Origin: Mycobacterium sp.
GTDB lineage: Bacteria; Actinomycetota; Actinomycetes; Mycobacteriales; Mycobacteriaceae
NCBI RefSeq assembly: GCF_025965855.1
Contig: NZ_JAOPWB010000178.1
Coordinates: forward strand, 1 to 42,213
Direction of reading: 5' to 3'
Length of the DNA: 42,213 nucleotides
Part shown: piece by piece, positions 30,167 through 41,154 of the stretch
Position numbering within the stretch: position 1 is the first letter of the stretch
How the letters are laid out: every line of letters begins with the position of its first letter
Translations under genes and position numbers: made by a program
The notes under the pieces: generated by a model
What the model was told of the DNA's origin: nothing
What the model saw: the letters and a program-made list of their open reading frames with translations, nothing else
Database searches by the model: none

Positions 30167-30904
30167 ATGTCATTGCTGAGCGTGGCGCCCGACATCGTGT
30201 CGGAGGCGAGCGGGAACTTGCAGAAATTGGGCTCTGCGCTGCGTAGCGCTACCGCCGCGGCCGCGAGTCAGACGACCGCGGTCGCGGCGCCGGCCGAAGA
30301 TGAGGTGTCGGCGGCAATTACCGCGCTTCTCGGTTCGCACGCCCAGGAGTTTCAGACGATCAATGCGCAGGCGGCGGAATTTCACGACGAGTTCGTGAAC
30401 CGGTTGAGTGGCGGGGCCGCGCAGTATGCGGGCGCCGAGCTCACTAATGCTCAGCAAACGTTGGCGAACACGCTGAATGGGCCAGCCGAGGCGCTGCTGG
30501 GCCATCCCGCGATTGGAACCGGTCCGGTGGCCGCCGCCAGCGGTTTCCCGGGGATTGCCCAGAATTTCAACTTTGGTCCCTTTGGCGTCTCGCTGAGCAC
30601 GACGGCCGTTTCGTTTGGCACCGGCGGGCTGTTGGGCACCTCTACGGCAAGCATCACGCTCAACACCCCGTTCGGTGCCTTGCCGTTGTTGTCGGCTAAC
30701 GGGACCCAGGCCATCGCCGCCGACGGGCAGTTCTTCTTATCCCTGGGTCAAACCGCTCCGTATTTCGCGTTTGGGGCATCGGTGAGCGGGGCCCTATTGC
30801 CCGCAATCCAAATCACCGGACTGACGGTCGGCCTCGACGGTTTGGTGGTCTCATTTCCCGGGACCTATCTCGGCGGCCTTCTTCCCAACGTTTCGTTTCG
30901 GTAG
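30167..30904 (+). CDS. PE-family protein (at the PE17 locus)
   Basis: This 245-residue protein has an N-terminal PE domain (residues 1-95) starting MSLLSVAPDIVSEASGNLQ rather than the common MSFV. The ESX secretion motif YxxxE appears as YAGAE near residue 85, after the helical hairpin. The C-terminal 150 residues are Gly/Ser/Leu-rich beta-type sequence (FGPFGVSLS, LNTPFGALPLL) ending GGLLPNVSFR. AGGAGG precedes the ATG by 7 bp. The position after tsnR corresponds to PE17 (Rv1646). No PPE partner lies next to it. Export by a type VII system to the cell envelope is inferred from the family. Confidence 0.88.
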   Translation: MSLLSVAPDIVSEASGNLQKLGSALRSATAAAASQTTAVAAPAEDEVSAAITALLGSHAQEFQTINAQAAEFHDEFVNRLSGGAAQYAGAELTNAQQTLANTLNGPAEALLGHPAIGTGPVAAASGFPGIAQNFNFGPFGVSLSTTAVSFGTGGLLGTSTASITLNTPFGALPLLSANGTQAIAADGQFFLSLGQTAPYFAFGASVSGALLPAIQITGLTVGLDGLVVSFPGTYLGGLLPNVSFR

Positions 30905-30949
30905 CTCCTCGCCCGTGCGCTGCTCTCCACGCTCAGGCGCCGGGAGTGC

Positions 30950-32008
30950 TCAAGCCGCCCTGGGCTTGCGGCCCCGGGCGGGCCGCAGACCGGCCAGCGA
31001 CAGCGTGCTGTGCACCAGCGAGCCGGCGCGTTCCATGAGAGCTCGAGCGGGCTGGAGCGCGGGGTCGAAAGCGGTGCGCGGACCGCGGGGGACGTAGTGC
31101 ATCGGCAGCCCGCGCCGGTCGCGCGGGGGTGCCATGAACGACGGTGCCTCGACCAACGGCGCGTCGTTGGGCAGCCGCCCTTCGGCGCGGCGATATGCGG
31201 CCAGCGCGCGCGGGTGCAGCCGGATCTCGTCGGGAACGGCCAGGAAGGCCATCTCGACGAGCTTGCCGAACACGCGCAGCAGCACCTCGTCGCCCGGCGT
31301 CCAGCGCATGCCCGCCTTCTCGCGAACCGCCGGCTCGAACAGTCCCGCCGCGATCCAGCGCTGACCGGCCACCAGCGGCTTGAACAACTGGTCCCAGAGC
31401 GGCGTCGGCATCAGGATGAACCTGGGTTTGGGAATCCGGATCTTGAAGATGTCCAGCGTCGCCTGGTTGATTTCCAGCTCTTCGCGGCACACCCGAGCCC
31501 AGTACTCCTGGAACTCCTCCCACGATTGAGGCACCGGCCGCATGCTCATGCCATACATGCGGTACCACTGCACGTGCTCGGCGAACAGCTGTCGCTTCTC
31601 GGCCTCGGTCAGGCCTCCGCAGAAGTACTCGGCCACCTTGATGATGAGCATGAAGAACGTGGCGTGCGCCCAGTAGAAGGTGTCGGGGTTGAGCGCGTGA
31701 TAACGACGCCCCGCTCCGTCGACGCCCTTGATGGTGCGGTGATACCCCTTGATCTGCTGGCCGGTCTGGGCCGCACGCTCACCGTCGTAGACCACGCCCA
31801 TGATCGGATACACCGACCGGGCCACTCGCTGCAGCGGCTCGCGCAGCAGGACGGAATGCTCTTCGACGCCCGCACCCAGCTCCGGATACATGTTCTGGAT
31901 CGCGCCGATCCAGATACCCATCATTCCGGTGCGGAGGTCACCGAAATACTTCCAGGTGAGCGAGTCGGGCCCGAGCGGATCAGCGGATGTCTTTGCAATA
32001 GCAGTCAT
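30950..32008 (-). CDS. DUF2236/MpaB-type oxygenase family protein (Rv1645c-like)
   Basis: This 352-residue protein resembles the DUF2236 family, which contains the heme-dependent latex-clearing oxygenase (Lcp) and fungal MpaB. Visible features are the N-terminal RTGMMGIWIGAIQNMYPELG, the ALNPDTFYWAHATFF segment with candidate heme-pocket residues, and MYGMSMRPVPQSWEEFQEYW. Length matches Rv1645c (351). No signal peptide is apparent. The ATG at 32008 is preceded by AGGAGGG at 6 bp; an extended frame reaching 32107 lacks such a site. It is convergent with the PE gene. The substrate is unknown. Confidence 0.88.
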   Translation of the reverse strand: MTAIAKTSADPLGPDSLTWKYFGDLRTGMMGIWIGAIQNMYPELGAGVEEHSVLLREPLQRVARSVYPIMGVVYDGERAAQTGQQIKGYHRTIKGVDGAGRRYHALNPDTFYWAHATFFMLIIKVAEYFCGGLTEAEKRQLFAEHVQWYRMYGMSMRPVPQSWEEFQEYWARVCREELEINQATLDIFKIRIPKPRFILMPTPLWDQLFKPLVAGQRWIAAGLFEPAVREKAGMRWTPGDEVLLRVFGKLVEMAFLAVPDEIRLHPRALAAYRRAEGRLPNDAPLVEAPSFMAPPRDRRGLPMHYVPRGPRTAFDPALQPARALMERAGSLVHSTLSLAGLRPARGRKPRAA

Positions 32009-32223
32009 CTCGGCCCTCCTGTGCCTAACTGCGCTCACGATAAGCTCTGACAACGCACGTTGTCTACGATTTCGGCGGGCGCGTCGGTTGACGTTGTCGA
32101 GTCGCAACTATTGCGTGACGGCGCGTCGAGGCGCACTGAAGCCCGGGCGTTTTGCGGCAAATGCGACCGAGGGTATTTTTCCGGTTGATCGAGGCGGCCA
32201 CCGCACTCGGTGAAAGCCATTGA

Positions 32224-32274
32224 AAAAGGTTTGAGAATGCGGTGTATTGATCGCTTGGTGGCGGTTACGCTTTT
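32224..32274 (+). promoter_or_regulatory. Upstream box shared with the PE gene at 30.2 kb (copy 2)
   Basis: AAAAGGTTTGAGAATGCGG at 32224-32242 and GTTACGCTTT at 32264-32273 repeat the elements found before the intact PE gene. The 215 bp between the oxygenase start and this box show nothing else recognisable. Confidence 0.5.
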
Positions 32275-32307
32275 GTCGCTTGCCGCCAGTCCGGTGGAGG
32301 AACGCCA

Positions 32308-32936
32308 ATGTCGTCGTTGAATGTATTGCCTGAAATCGTGTCCGCGGTGAGTGGGAATTTGCAGAATTTGGGCTCCGCACTGCGTAACGCGAATGCGGAG
32401 GCGGCGAGCCAAACCACCGCGATCGCGGCGCCGGCCGCTGACGAGGTCTCGTGGGCGATTTCGGCGGCCCTCCGGTGGACACGCGGGCCCAGGCCCTGCT
32501 GGGCCATCCCCCGGGGGGACCGGTCAGGGCGTCGCGGGCGCTGCCGCCAATTCGGCTGCCCGGTCCACAACAATCTCGGCGCTATTTATGTCAGCTATCC
32601 GTTCGGACCCTTTGGGTTGTCAATCAGCGAGGGCCCGACGTCCATCAGCGACGGCATGGGTGGGTTCTTGACTAACCGGGATTACCGGAAGTGGCGCCGT
32701 GACCCTAAACACTCCGTTTGCTTCCGGGCTTCACAGCTGACTGCGGGTTCTTGGGACACATACTTCAAACCTGGCCGCTTGGTGCATGGGTATCGGTCGA
32801 CGCGACCGGGGTCTTTTTCCCATATCCCGTACCCACCAGATTGACCTACAACTTCGACGGTTTAGAGTTTTCAATTCCAGGAACCAGCTTGCTCGGCCGA
32901 CTTGTTCCCAATGTCAGCTGGAATCCCACCCCTTGA
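32308..32936 (+). pseudogene. Decayed PE-family paralogue of the 30.2-kb PE gene
   Basis: The first 52 codons are an intact PE start (MSSLNVLPEIVSAVSGNLQN, close to the 30.2-kb protein). About 70 codons of the PE domain, including the YxxxE secretion motif, are then deleted, and the sequence resumes in another frame at AQALLGHP. It changes frame again for PFGPFGLSIS and once more for the end, NFDGLEFSIPGT to LVPNVSWN, which parallels the DGLVVSFPGT to LPNVSFR end of the paralogue. At least three frame changes make a product very unlikely. The ribosome binding site GGTGGAGG and upstream boxes are preserved. Confidence 0.85.
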
Positions 32937-32996
32937 CATCCGGGCTCGGTCGCGACCGGGGCTGCCCGCGTCACTCGCACCGCCTACCCTTGCCAC

Positions 32997-33899
32997 GTGG
33001 ACGTTGGACATCGCGATTCGGAGTCCGGCGAATCCGAAGCGGCACGCACCGACCTGGCGTCGCCCGACGAGCGGCGACGATCCTTCGCGCAGCGGCTGCG
33101 CAGCACCAATCACAGCCCCGGCGTCGTCTCGCTCGTCCGGCGGGCGCGGCGGCTGTTGCCTGGAGACCCCGAGTTCGGCGACCCGCTGTCGACCGCCGGC
33201 GAGGGTGGCCCGCGCGCCGCGGCGCGAGCCGCCGACCGGCTACTGGGCGACCGGGACGCGGCGTCGCGTGAAGTCAGCCTCGGATTGCTCCAGGTGTGGC
33301 AGGCGCTGACCGAGGCGGTTTCCCGACGGCCGGCCAACCCGGAGGTGACCCTGGTATTCACCGACCTGGTCGGCTTCTCCACATGGTCGCTGGAAGTTGG
33401 TGACGAGGCCTCCCTCACCCTGCTAAGACACGTGGCGCGGGCCGTCGAGCCGCCGCTGCTGGACGCGGGTGGGCAGATCGTCAAACGCATGGGCGACGGG
33501 CTCATGGCCGTGTTCCGCGAGCCCACGGTCGCCTTGCGGGCGGTGCTGGCCGCCATGGAGGCGCTGCGATCGGTTGAGGTGGCGGGCTACACACCGCGGA
33601 TGCGGGTCGGTATCCACACGGGCCGGCCGCAGCGAATGGCCGCGGACTGGCTCGGCGTCGACGTGAACGTCGCCGCTCGGGTTATGGAACGCGCCACCAA
33701 AGGTGGAATCATGGTGTCGAGCTCGACGTTGGATGAGATACCGCAAACCGAGCTGGACACGCTGGGCATCGTCGCTAAGCGTGCTCGCAGGCCCGTATTC
33801 GCGGGTAAAACCGCCGGCATCCCCTCCGACCTGGGGATATATCGGCTCAAGACTCTTAGGGAGTTGACAGCCTTTGATCACACTTCCGAAACAAATTAG
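32997..33899 (+). CDS. Class III adenylyl cyclase (Rv1647-like)
   Basis: This 300-residue soluble protein has an N-terminal region of about 110 residues without a known domain, followed by a class III nucleotide cyclase domain (about 115-290). Both metal-binding Asp residues are present (VFTDLVGFS and MGDGLMAVF), the adenine-selecting Lys precedes the second (IVKRMGD), and the Asp, Asn and Arg of the dimer site appear in VDVNVAARVMER. All catalytic residues therefore seem intact. M. tuberculosis Rv1647, in the same position, is a known adenylyl cyclase. The GTG at 32997 gives the expected length. The rhomboid-like gene begins 12 bp downstream and is probably cotranscribed. Confidence 0.93.
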   Translation: MDVGHRDSESGESEAARTDLASPDERRRSFAQRLRSTNHSPGVVSLVRRARRLLPGDPEFGDPLSTAGEGGPRAAARAADRLLGDRDAASREVSLGLLQVWQALTEAVSRRPANPEVTLVFTDLVGFSTWSLEVGDEASLTLLRHVARAVEPPLLDAGGQIVKRMGDGLMAVFREPTVALRAVLAAMEALRSVEVAGYTPRMRVGIHTGRPQRMAADWLGVDVNVAARVMERATKGGIMVSSSTLDEIPQTELDTLGIVAKRARRPVFAGKTAGIPSDLGIYRLKTLRELTAFDHTSETN

Positions 33900-33911
33900 T
33901 TCGCATAATGG

Positions 33912-34736
33912 ATGTCGATGATTGGGGGCATCTTCTCCCGGCTGGCCCGGGTGCAATTCACTGTGGGGTACGTCGCAGTTCTGGTTGCGATCAGTTGCGC
34001 CATCCTCGCGCTGGGCCCGCACGCCCATGACGTGCTCGTTCAGCGGGCGAGCACCAACCTGCACAACCTGGCCCGCGGCCACGTGGGAACGCTGTTGGGC
34101 AGCGCGCTGGTCGTCGACGCCGGACCGCTGTACTTCTGGGTGCCCTTCCTGACCTGCCTGCTCGCGCTCGCGGAGCTGCACCTGCGGACCATCCGGCTGG
34201 TCGTGGCGTTCCTGGTCGGCCATATCGGCGCGACGCTGGTCGTGGCCGCCGCCCTGGCCGCGTCGGTCGAGTTCGGCTGGATGCCGGTGTCGATCACCCG
34301 GGCCAGCGATGTCGGGATGAGCTACGGCGCCCTTGCGGTGCTCGGAGCGATGACGGCGGTCATTCCCGCGCGCTGGCGCGCGGCCTGGGTCGGCTGGTGG
34401 GTAGCGGCGGGCCTGGCCTCGGCGATCATCGGCGGCGATTTCACCGATGCCGGTCACACGGTCGCCGTGATCTTGGGTGTGCTCGTGTCCGCCCGGTTCC
34501 GGCAGCCGATCCACTGGACGCCGGTGCGCCGCCTGATGCTGGCGGCGTCCTCCGGCTTCGGGTTCCTGGTGCTGGCTCACCACTGGGGGACGATGGCCGC
34601 CGCGCCGGCCTTCGGCATCCTGGGCGCGCTGACGGCCCACAAGATCTTTCAGTTCGTCACCGCACGCGGTGGGCGGCCGGTTTTGCCGGTGGTGGACGAC
34701 GCGCTGACCGGTCCGCAGCCGGTCGTGACCGGCTAG
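33912..34736 (+). CDS. Rhomboid-like polytopic membrane protein (Rv1648-like)
   Basis: This 274-residue membrane protein has about six or seven hydrophobic segments. It follows the adenylyl cyclase, as Rv1648 follows Rv1647. The segment ASDVGMSYGALAVLGAM contains GxSxG (Ser137), and a later helix begins DAGHTVAVILGVLVS (His182). This pair of Ser in one helix and His in a later helix followed by small residues resembles the catalytic dyad of rhomboid intramembrane proteases. The family is usually called rhomboid-like, and activity has not to my knowledge been shown. ATGs at 33908 (other frame) and 33912 are close; the latter matches the frame. A hairpin follows the stop. Confidence 0.75.
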   Translation: MSMIGGIFSRLARVQFTVGYVAVLVAISCAILALGPHAHDVLVQRASTNLHNLARGHVGTLLGSALVVDAGPLYFWVPFLTCLLALAELHLRTIRLVVAFLVGHIGATLVVAAALAASVEFGWMPVSITRASDVGMSYGALAVLGAMTAVIPARWRAAWVGWWVAAGLASAIIGGDFTDAGHTVAVILGVLVSARFRQPIHWTPVRRLMLAASSGFGFLVLAHHWGTMAAAPAFGILGALTAHKIFQFVTARGGRPVLPVVDDALTGPQPVVTG

Positions 34737-34746
34737 TCCCTCGTCG

Positions 34747-34764
34747 GCCTGCTCCGCAGCAGGC
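34747..34764 (+). terminator. Hairpin terminator candidate after the rhomboid-like gene
   Basis: GCCTGCT (34747-34753), loop CCGC and AGCAGGC (34758-34764) form a perfect 7-bp GC-rich stem 10 bp after the stop codon. No U-tract follows, so it belongs to the U-less class often predicted in mycobacteria. It would separate the cyclase operon from pheST. Confidence 0.5.
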
Positions 34765-34789
34765 GCCGAGCGCCGCGCACCGAATCCCT

Positions 34790-34795
34790 TATGAT
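34790..34795 (+). promoter_or_regulatory. Probable -10 element of the pheST promoter
   Basis: TATGAT at 34790-34795 closely matches the SigA -10 consensus and lies 65 bp upstream of the pheS GTG, downstream of the hairpin. No convincing -35 hexamer was seen, which is common in mycobacteria. Confidence 0.55.
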
Positions 34796-34842
34796 CGGCA
34801 CTTGCGCTGGGCAAATCCCAACGCTTCCAACAGCCTCGTTAG

Positions 34843-35903
<1,061 letters not shown>

Positions 35904-35904
<1 letters not shown>

Positions 35905-38393
35905 TGCGCGTTCCCTACAGCTGGCTGCGCGAGGTCTTGAACGTCGGAGTGGCTGGCGGCTTCGACGTCGCCCCCGGTGACATCGAGCAGACACTCGTGC
36001 GCATCGGTCACGAGGTCGAAGAGGTCATCACCCTCGGCCCGGTCGACGGCCCCCTGACAGTGGGTCGCGTCACCTCCATCGAAGAGCTCAGCGGATTCAA
36101 GAAGCCGATCCGCGGCTGCCTGGTGGACGTCGGCGAGGATAAGCCACGGGAGATCGTTTGCGGGGCAACCAACTTCGTGGTGGGGGATCTGGTTGTGGTG
36201 GCATTGCCCGGCACCACGCTGCCCGGCGGCTTTGCCATCACGGCCCGCAAGACCTACGGCCGTACCTCCGACGGCATGATCTGCTCGGCCGCCGAACTCG
36301 GTTTGGGCGCAGAGCATTCCGGGATCCTGGTGCTGCCGCCCGAAACCGCCGCGCCCGGAACCGAGGCCGCCGGGGTGCTCGGGCTGGACGACGTGATCTT
36401 CCACCTGGCAATCACCCCGGACCGCGGCTACTGCATGTCGGTGCGCGGCCTGGCCCGCGAGATCGCGTGCGCCTACGACCTCAACTTCGTCGATCCCGCC
36501 GACATCAAGCCGCTGCCGGTCGAGGGGGAGGCGTGGCCGCTGACGGTGCAGCCCGAAACGGGCGTGCGCCGGTTCGCGCTGCGCCCGGTCACCGGCATCG
36601 ACCCCGCCGCCGTGTCGCCGTGGTGGCTGCAGCGCCGCCTGCTGCTGGCCGGCATCCGAGCGACGTCGCCGGCCGTGGACGTCACGAACTACGTGATGCT
36701 CGAGCTCGGCCACCCCATGCACGCGCACGACCGCAACCGCATCACAGGGGCGCTCGGCGTGCGGTTCGCCCGGCCCGGAGAAACCGTCGTCACGCTGGAT
36801 GACGTCGAGCGCCGGCTCGATCCGGCCGATGTCCTCATCGTCGATGACAAGGCGACCGCGGCGATCGGCGGCGTCATGGGTGCCGCCACCACCGAGGTGC
36901 GCGACGATTCCACCGACGTGCTGCTGGAGGCGGCCGTGTGGGACCCGGCCGGGGTGTCGCGCACCCAGCGGAGGTTGCACCTGCCCAGCGAGGCGGCCCG
37001 CCGCTACGAGCGCGGGGTGGACCCGGCCATTTCGGTGGCCGCGCTGGACCGTTGCGCCGCGCTGCTGGCCGAGATTGCCGGGGGAACGGTGTCGCCGACG
37101 CTGACCGATTGGCGGGGCGAGCCGCCGCGCGATGACTGGTCGCCGCCGCCGATCCGGATCGCCGTCGACCTGCCCGACCGCGTCGCCGGCGTGGCCTACG
37201 CCCCGGGCACGACCGCCCGGCGCCTGACCCAGATCGGCGCCGCGGTGCTCGACGACGGAGACACCCTCACCGTGACCCCGCCGAGCTGGCGCCCCGACCT
37301 GTTGCAGCCCGCGGACCTCGTCGAGGAGGTCATGCGGCTGGAGGGGCTGGAGGTCATCCCGTCGGTGCTGCCGGCGGCTCCCGCGGGCCGGGGACTCACG
37401 GCGGCGCAAAAGCGTCGCCGCGCCATCGGCAGGTCGCTGGCCCAATCCGGCTACGTCGAGATCCTGCCGACGCCCTTCTTGCCCGCCGGCGTCTTCGACC
37501 TCTGGGGGCTGCCGGCCGACGACCCGCGGCGCGCGACGGCGCATGTGCTCAACCCGCTGGAAGCCGACCGTCCGGCGCTGGCCACCACGCTGCTGCCGGC
37601 ACTGTTGGAAGCATTGGGGCGCAACGTATCCCGTGGCCTCGTCGACGCCGCGCTGTTCGCCCTGGCGCAGGTGGTTCAGCCGACCCACGAGACCCGTGGT
37701 GTCGAACTCATCCCGGTCCATCGCCGGCCCACGGATGACGAAATCGCCGCGCTGGACGCGTCCCTGCCGCGACAGCCGCAGCACGTCGCCGCGGTGCTGA
37801 CGGGTCTGCGTGAACCGCGAGGCCCCTGGGGCCCCGGCCGCCGAGTCGAAGCCGCCGACGCGTTCGAGGCGGTACGAATCGTCGCGCGCGCCAGTGGGAT
37901 TGACGTTCGTCTGCGGGCGGCCCAATACCTGCCCTGGCATCCGGGTCGGTGCGCCGAGGTGCTTGTGGGGGAGACCTGCGTCGGTCACGCGGGGGAGCTG
38001 CATCCCGCCGTGATCGAGCGCTCCGGCCTGCCCAAGGGCACCTGCGCGATGGAGCTGAACCTCGATGCGATCCCCATCGTCGACGTGCTGCCGGCGCCGC
38101 GGGTGTCGCCGTTTCCGGCTGTATTCCAGGACGTCAGCCTCGTGGTGTCCGCGCACGTGCCGGCGCAGGCCGTGGCGGACGCCGTTCGCGAGGGGGCCGG
38201 GGAACTGCTGGAAGACCTGCAGCTGTTCGACGTGTTCACCGGCCCGCAGATCGGCGGCGACCGCAAATCGCTGACGTTCGCGCTGCGCTTCCGGGCGCCG
38301 GATCGCACGCTGACCGAGGATGACGCCAGCGCGGCCCGCGATGCTGCCGTGCGGCGCGCCGCCGAAGTGGTCGGCGCCGAACTGCGCGCCTGA
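35904..38393 (+). CDS. pheT: Phenylalanyl-tRNA synthetase beta subunit
   Basis: This is the full-length 829-residue beta subunit. Domains in order are B1, an EMAP-like tRNA-binding domain (about 40-155, with [11 protein letters not shown]), the B3/B4 editing domain that removes mischarged Tyr-tRNA (about 210-390), B5 (about 400-480), an inactive class II core (about 490-710) and the C-terminal ferredoxin-like anticodon-binding domain (about 735-829, [12 protein letters not shown] and [19 protein letters not shown]). It overlaps pheS by one base. In M. tuberculosis the next gene is PE_PGRS30 on the opposite strand; here PE genes on the same strand follow. Confidence 0.98.
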
Positions 38394-38628
38394 CATTCGG
38401 GCATGCCTTCTCGAGCTGCGGGTTTGGCAAGCTTCGGGTCTCAACTCGCGGCGGCGATCACCCCTTGACGTAGTCATTGAGGACCGGGGCGTCGGTTTGC
38501 CCGGCGTCCCCGACCCACCGCTGCACCAAAGCGCTCATTTCGCCGCGCGTGTAACCGGCATGTGACTAGGCTCACATTGTCTCGATGGCCATCGGGCAAC
38601 CGTCGTAATGAAGCGATGGGGGCTGCAC

Positions 38629-40389
38629 ATGTCGTTTGTCACCGTGGCGCCCGAAGAGCTGCAGGCGGCAGCCCGAAACTTGGCGGGTATCCGCTCCATG
38701 CTGGCCGAGTCCAGCGCGTCGGCGGCGGGGCCCACGGCCGGGATACTAGCGGCGGCCGAGGATCAGGTATCGGCCCAGGTGGCGGCCTTTTTTGGCGCCT
38801 TCGGGCAGGGCTATCAGGTCATCAGCGCCCAGGCGCAGGCGTTTCACGAGCAGTTCGTCAATTTGTTGGGCGCGGGCGCGGGCGCCTACCTGGGCACCGA
38901 GGTCGCCAACGCCGAGCAGAGCCTGCTCAATGCCGTGAACGGACCCGTTCAGGGATTGCTCGGACAGTCCGCCGGCGCGAGTGGCGGCGCCATGGCTGCT
39001 GCGGCGTCAGGCCTGGTCGCGGCGCGGATGGCCGGGCTCCCGCTGCTAGCCGGCGGTGTGGGTGCGATCGTCGGTATCGGGAAACCTCTGGGCCAGAGCA
39101 TCAATGGCGCGGTGACGGCCATCCAAAACGGCAGCGCCTTCTCGCTGCTCTCCGGTCAGATCGGGGCGGTCTCGCCGACATTTCCTGGCGGCATCCCTGG
39201 TCTACCCGCTGCGCTGACCGGATTCGGGCAGGCTCTGGCGCCCGGCGCCCGCACCGGGCTCGCTTCCATCGCAGGCCCCTACCAAACGCTGTTCGCCCAT
39301 ACGGCCGCGAATCTGCAGGTGCTCGGCAACGGCGTGCTGGCGAACCCGGCGCCGTTCCTGCACCAGTTCGTCACCAACCAGATCGGCTACGCGCAGACGA
39401 TCGCGGCGGGCGCCGAATACATAATCCAGAACTTCCCCGCCGTATTAGCCGGCTTGCCGGCGAACATCCAAGCGTTCGTCCAGGCGCTGTTGGCCTTCAA
39501 TCCGGTCCCGTATGTGCAGCAATTCATCGCCAACCAGATGGTTTATGCGCAGATCATTGCGACGTCGCTGCAGAATGCGGCCCAGGACTTCGGCGCGGGA
39601 CTGCAGGCGCTGCCGGCGGCGTTCCAATCCGCATTGCAGGCCGTCCAGATGGGCGATGTCACCGGCGCCGTGACGGACGTTGCGCAAGGTTTCCTGAACC
39701 TGTTCGTCACCGGGGTAGATGTCACGACCACAGGGAGTATCACGGTCGCGCCCGGGATTACCGCGTCAATCACCCCAGCCGGCGCTTTAGGAGATCTGTT
39801 ACCCATCCTCACCATTCCGGGAATGGCGGCTCAGAACTTGACCAACCTCCTGCCGCCCGGCTCCATCCCCGCGCAGATCTCGCAAAACTTCACCAACGTG
39901 ATCGACACGGTTACTGATACCTCCCTCGCGGCGCAGGCGTTCCTCAGAATTTTCCCTCCCAACTTCTCCGTCAACCTCAGCGCGGGGCTGCCCGTGGCGC
40001 TCACGCTGGATGCGCTGGGGGCGCCGTACAACGCGGCGGGCGCCTTTGGATCCAGCGCCACGGCGTTCGTCGGCCAGCTGCAAACGGGCGACTTTGGGGG
40101 GGCGATCGGCACTCTCATCGATGGTCCGGCCGTCGTCAGCGACGCCTTCCTGAACGGCCAGTCCACGCTGCCGATTGGTTTCGATTTAAGCGGCTTCCCC
40201 GTTACTGTGAACCTTCCCTTGAATGGAATTCTGGTCCCTCAAACTGTGTACACCGCGTCGATCACGGGGGTTCCCGTAGTCGGAACGATCACCGTCCCGG
40301 TCGGAGGCACCCCGATCAGTGGCCTCGCGACCGGACTGTTGATCTACGCGCCCGAGCAACTCGCGCTGGCAATTTCGCCCACCGGGTAG
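38629..40389 (+). CDS. PE-family protein with a long repetitive C-terminal region
   Basis: This 586-residue protein starts MSFVTVAPEELQAAARNLAG, a standard PE domain, with secretion motif YLGTE near residue 90. The ATG at 38629 was preferred to one 21 bp upstream because it gives the conserved PE start. The middle has repeated units of the form PFLHQFVTNQIGYAQTI and VPYVQQFIANQMVYAQII, and the end has a beta-rich module (NLPLNGILVPQTVYTASI, VPVGGTPISGLATGLLIYAP). It is not a PGRS protein. It is followed by a strong hairpin and by a remnant of a paralogous C-terminal module. A weak -10 candidate, TAGGCT, lies at 38567. Surface or secreted location is inferred from the family. Confidence 0.88.
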   Translation: MSFVTVAPEELQAAARNLAGIRSMLAESSASAAGPTAGILAAAEDQVSAQVAAFFGAFGQGYQVISAQAQAFHEQFVNLLGAGAGAYLGTEVANAEQSLLNAVNGPVQGLLGQSAGASGGAMAAAASGLVAARMAGLPLLAGGVGAIVGIGKPLGQSINGAVTAIQNGSAFSLLSGQIGAVSPTFPGGIPGLPAALTGFGQALAPGARTGLASIAGPYQTLFAHTAANLQVLGNGVLANPAPFLHQFVTNQIGYAQTIAAGAEYIIQNFPAVLAGLPANIQAFVQALLAFNPVPYVQQFIANQMVYAQIIATSLQNAAQDFGAGLQALPAAFQSALQAVQMGDVTGAVTDVAQGFLNLFVTGVDVTTTGSITVAPGITASITPAGALGDLLPILTIPGMAAQNLTNLLPPGSIPAQISQNFTNVIDTVTDTSLAAQAFLRIFPPNFSVNLSAGLPVALTLDALGAPYNAAGAFGSSATAFVGQLQTGDFGGAIGTLIDGPAVVSDAFLNGQSTLPIGFDLSGFPVTVNLPLNGILVPQTVYTASITGVPVVGTITVPVGGTPISGLATGLLIYAPEQLALAISPTG

Positions 40390-40395
40390 CCGTTG

Positions 40396-40427
40396 CGGGA
40401 CACGGCGTCGAGGGGCGCCGTGTCCCG
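40396..40427 (+). terminator. Strong hairpin just after the PE stop codon
   Basis: CGGGACACGGCG (40396-40407) and CGCCGTGTCCCG (40416-40427) form a perfect 12-bp GC-rich stem with an 8-nt loop, starting 7 bp after the stop codon. No U-tract follows. This is the best stem in the window and is probably the terminator of the PE gene. Confidence 0.7.
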
Positions 40428-40984
40428 AGCCACCGCCGGTGCCGGGCCTGACGGCGGACATTCCCTTTTCCGGGCTTGTCGTTCCGGTGCCCCTCGCGAC
40501 GGCGGCGGCACTGCTCGAATAAACCCCCATTACGATTCTTCCAATAACCGTCGGCGCCAATTTTGGGTTGCCATTGTCGCTCGCCATTTCGATCCTGGGT
40601 CCGCCGGTCTCAACGATGAACGGATTCGCAACGGGCGCGACGGTGTTTCGGGCAGCGCTGCAGTCCGGCAACGGTGTGGCGGCGGTTGGCGCGCTCGCCG
40701 ATATGCCGGCCTACGTCTTGAATGGCTTCCTCAATGGGGAAACTATCGTCGACTTGTCCATGCCGGTGAGCGTCGAGCCTGTCACGGTGACGATGACGAT
40801 GCACTTGCCCTTTGACGGAATTCTCGTTCCGACGCATCCCATTTCGGCGACGGTGGACCTCAGTCTGCCGGGCATTCGGCTCCCAATAACCCTCACGCTC
40901 GGAGGCACACCCTTTGCGGGCGCCGTTCCCGAGCTGCTGAACTATTTGCCCGAACAGCTCGCCGCAGCAACTACACCTAAGTAA
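40428..40984 (+). pseudogene. Headless PE C-terminal module remnant with an in-frame stop
   Basis: The frame that ends at 40984 encodes a module parallel to the last 190 residues of the preceding PE protein: LPLSLAISILGPPVSTMNGF, YVLNGFLNGET, LPFDGILVPTHPISATVDL and GGTPFAGAVPELLNYLPEQL. Upstream in the same frame, LTADIPFSGLVVPVPLATA looks like the end of another module, but a TAA at 40520 interrupts it. There is no PE domain and no convincing start codon with a ribosome binding site. It probably derives from tandem duplication and deletion of PE genes. A short protein from an internal start cannot be excluded. Confidence 0.75.
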
Positions 40985-41154
40985 TCGACGGCCCCTGGGT
41001 CGATCCGGAACCGAGCCGCGGCGCGGCGCCGGTGACCGGATCTCGGCGCCGTGCCGGCGTGCGCTGTCGATGCACCACTTGCCTTCAGACCGTGTCGGGC
41101 TGAGGCTGCGCGGGCTGCGATAGCCTCCGGGTTTCTCCGAATCCGGCCGCCTAT

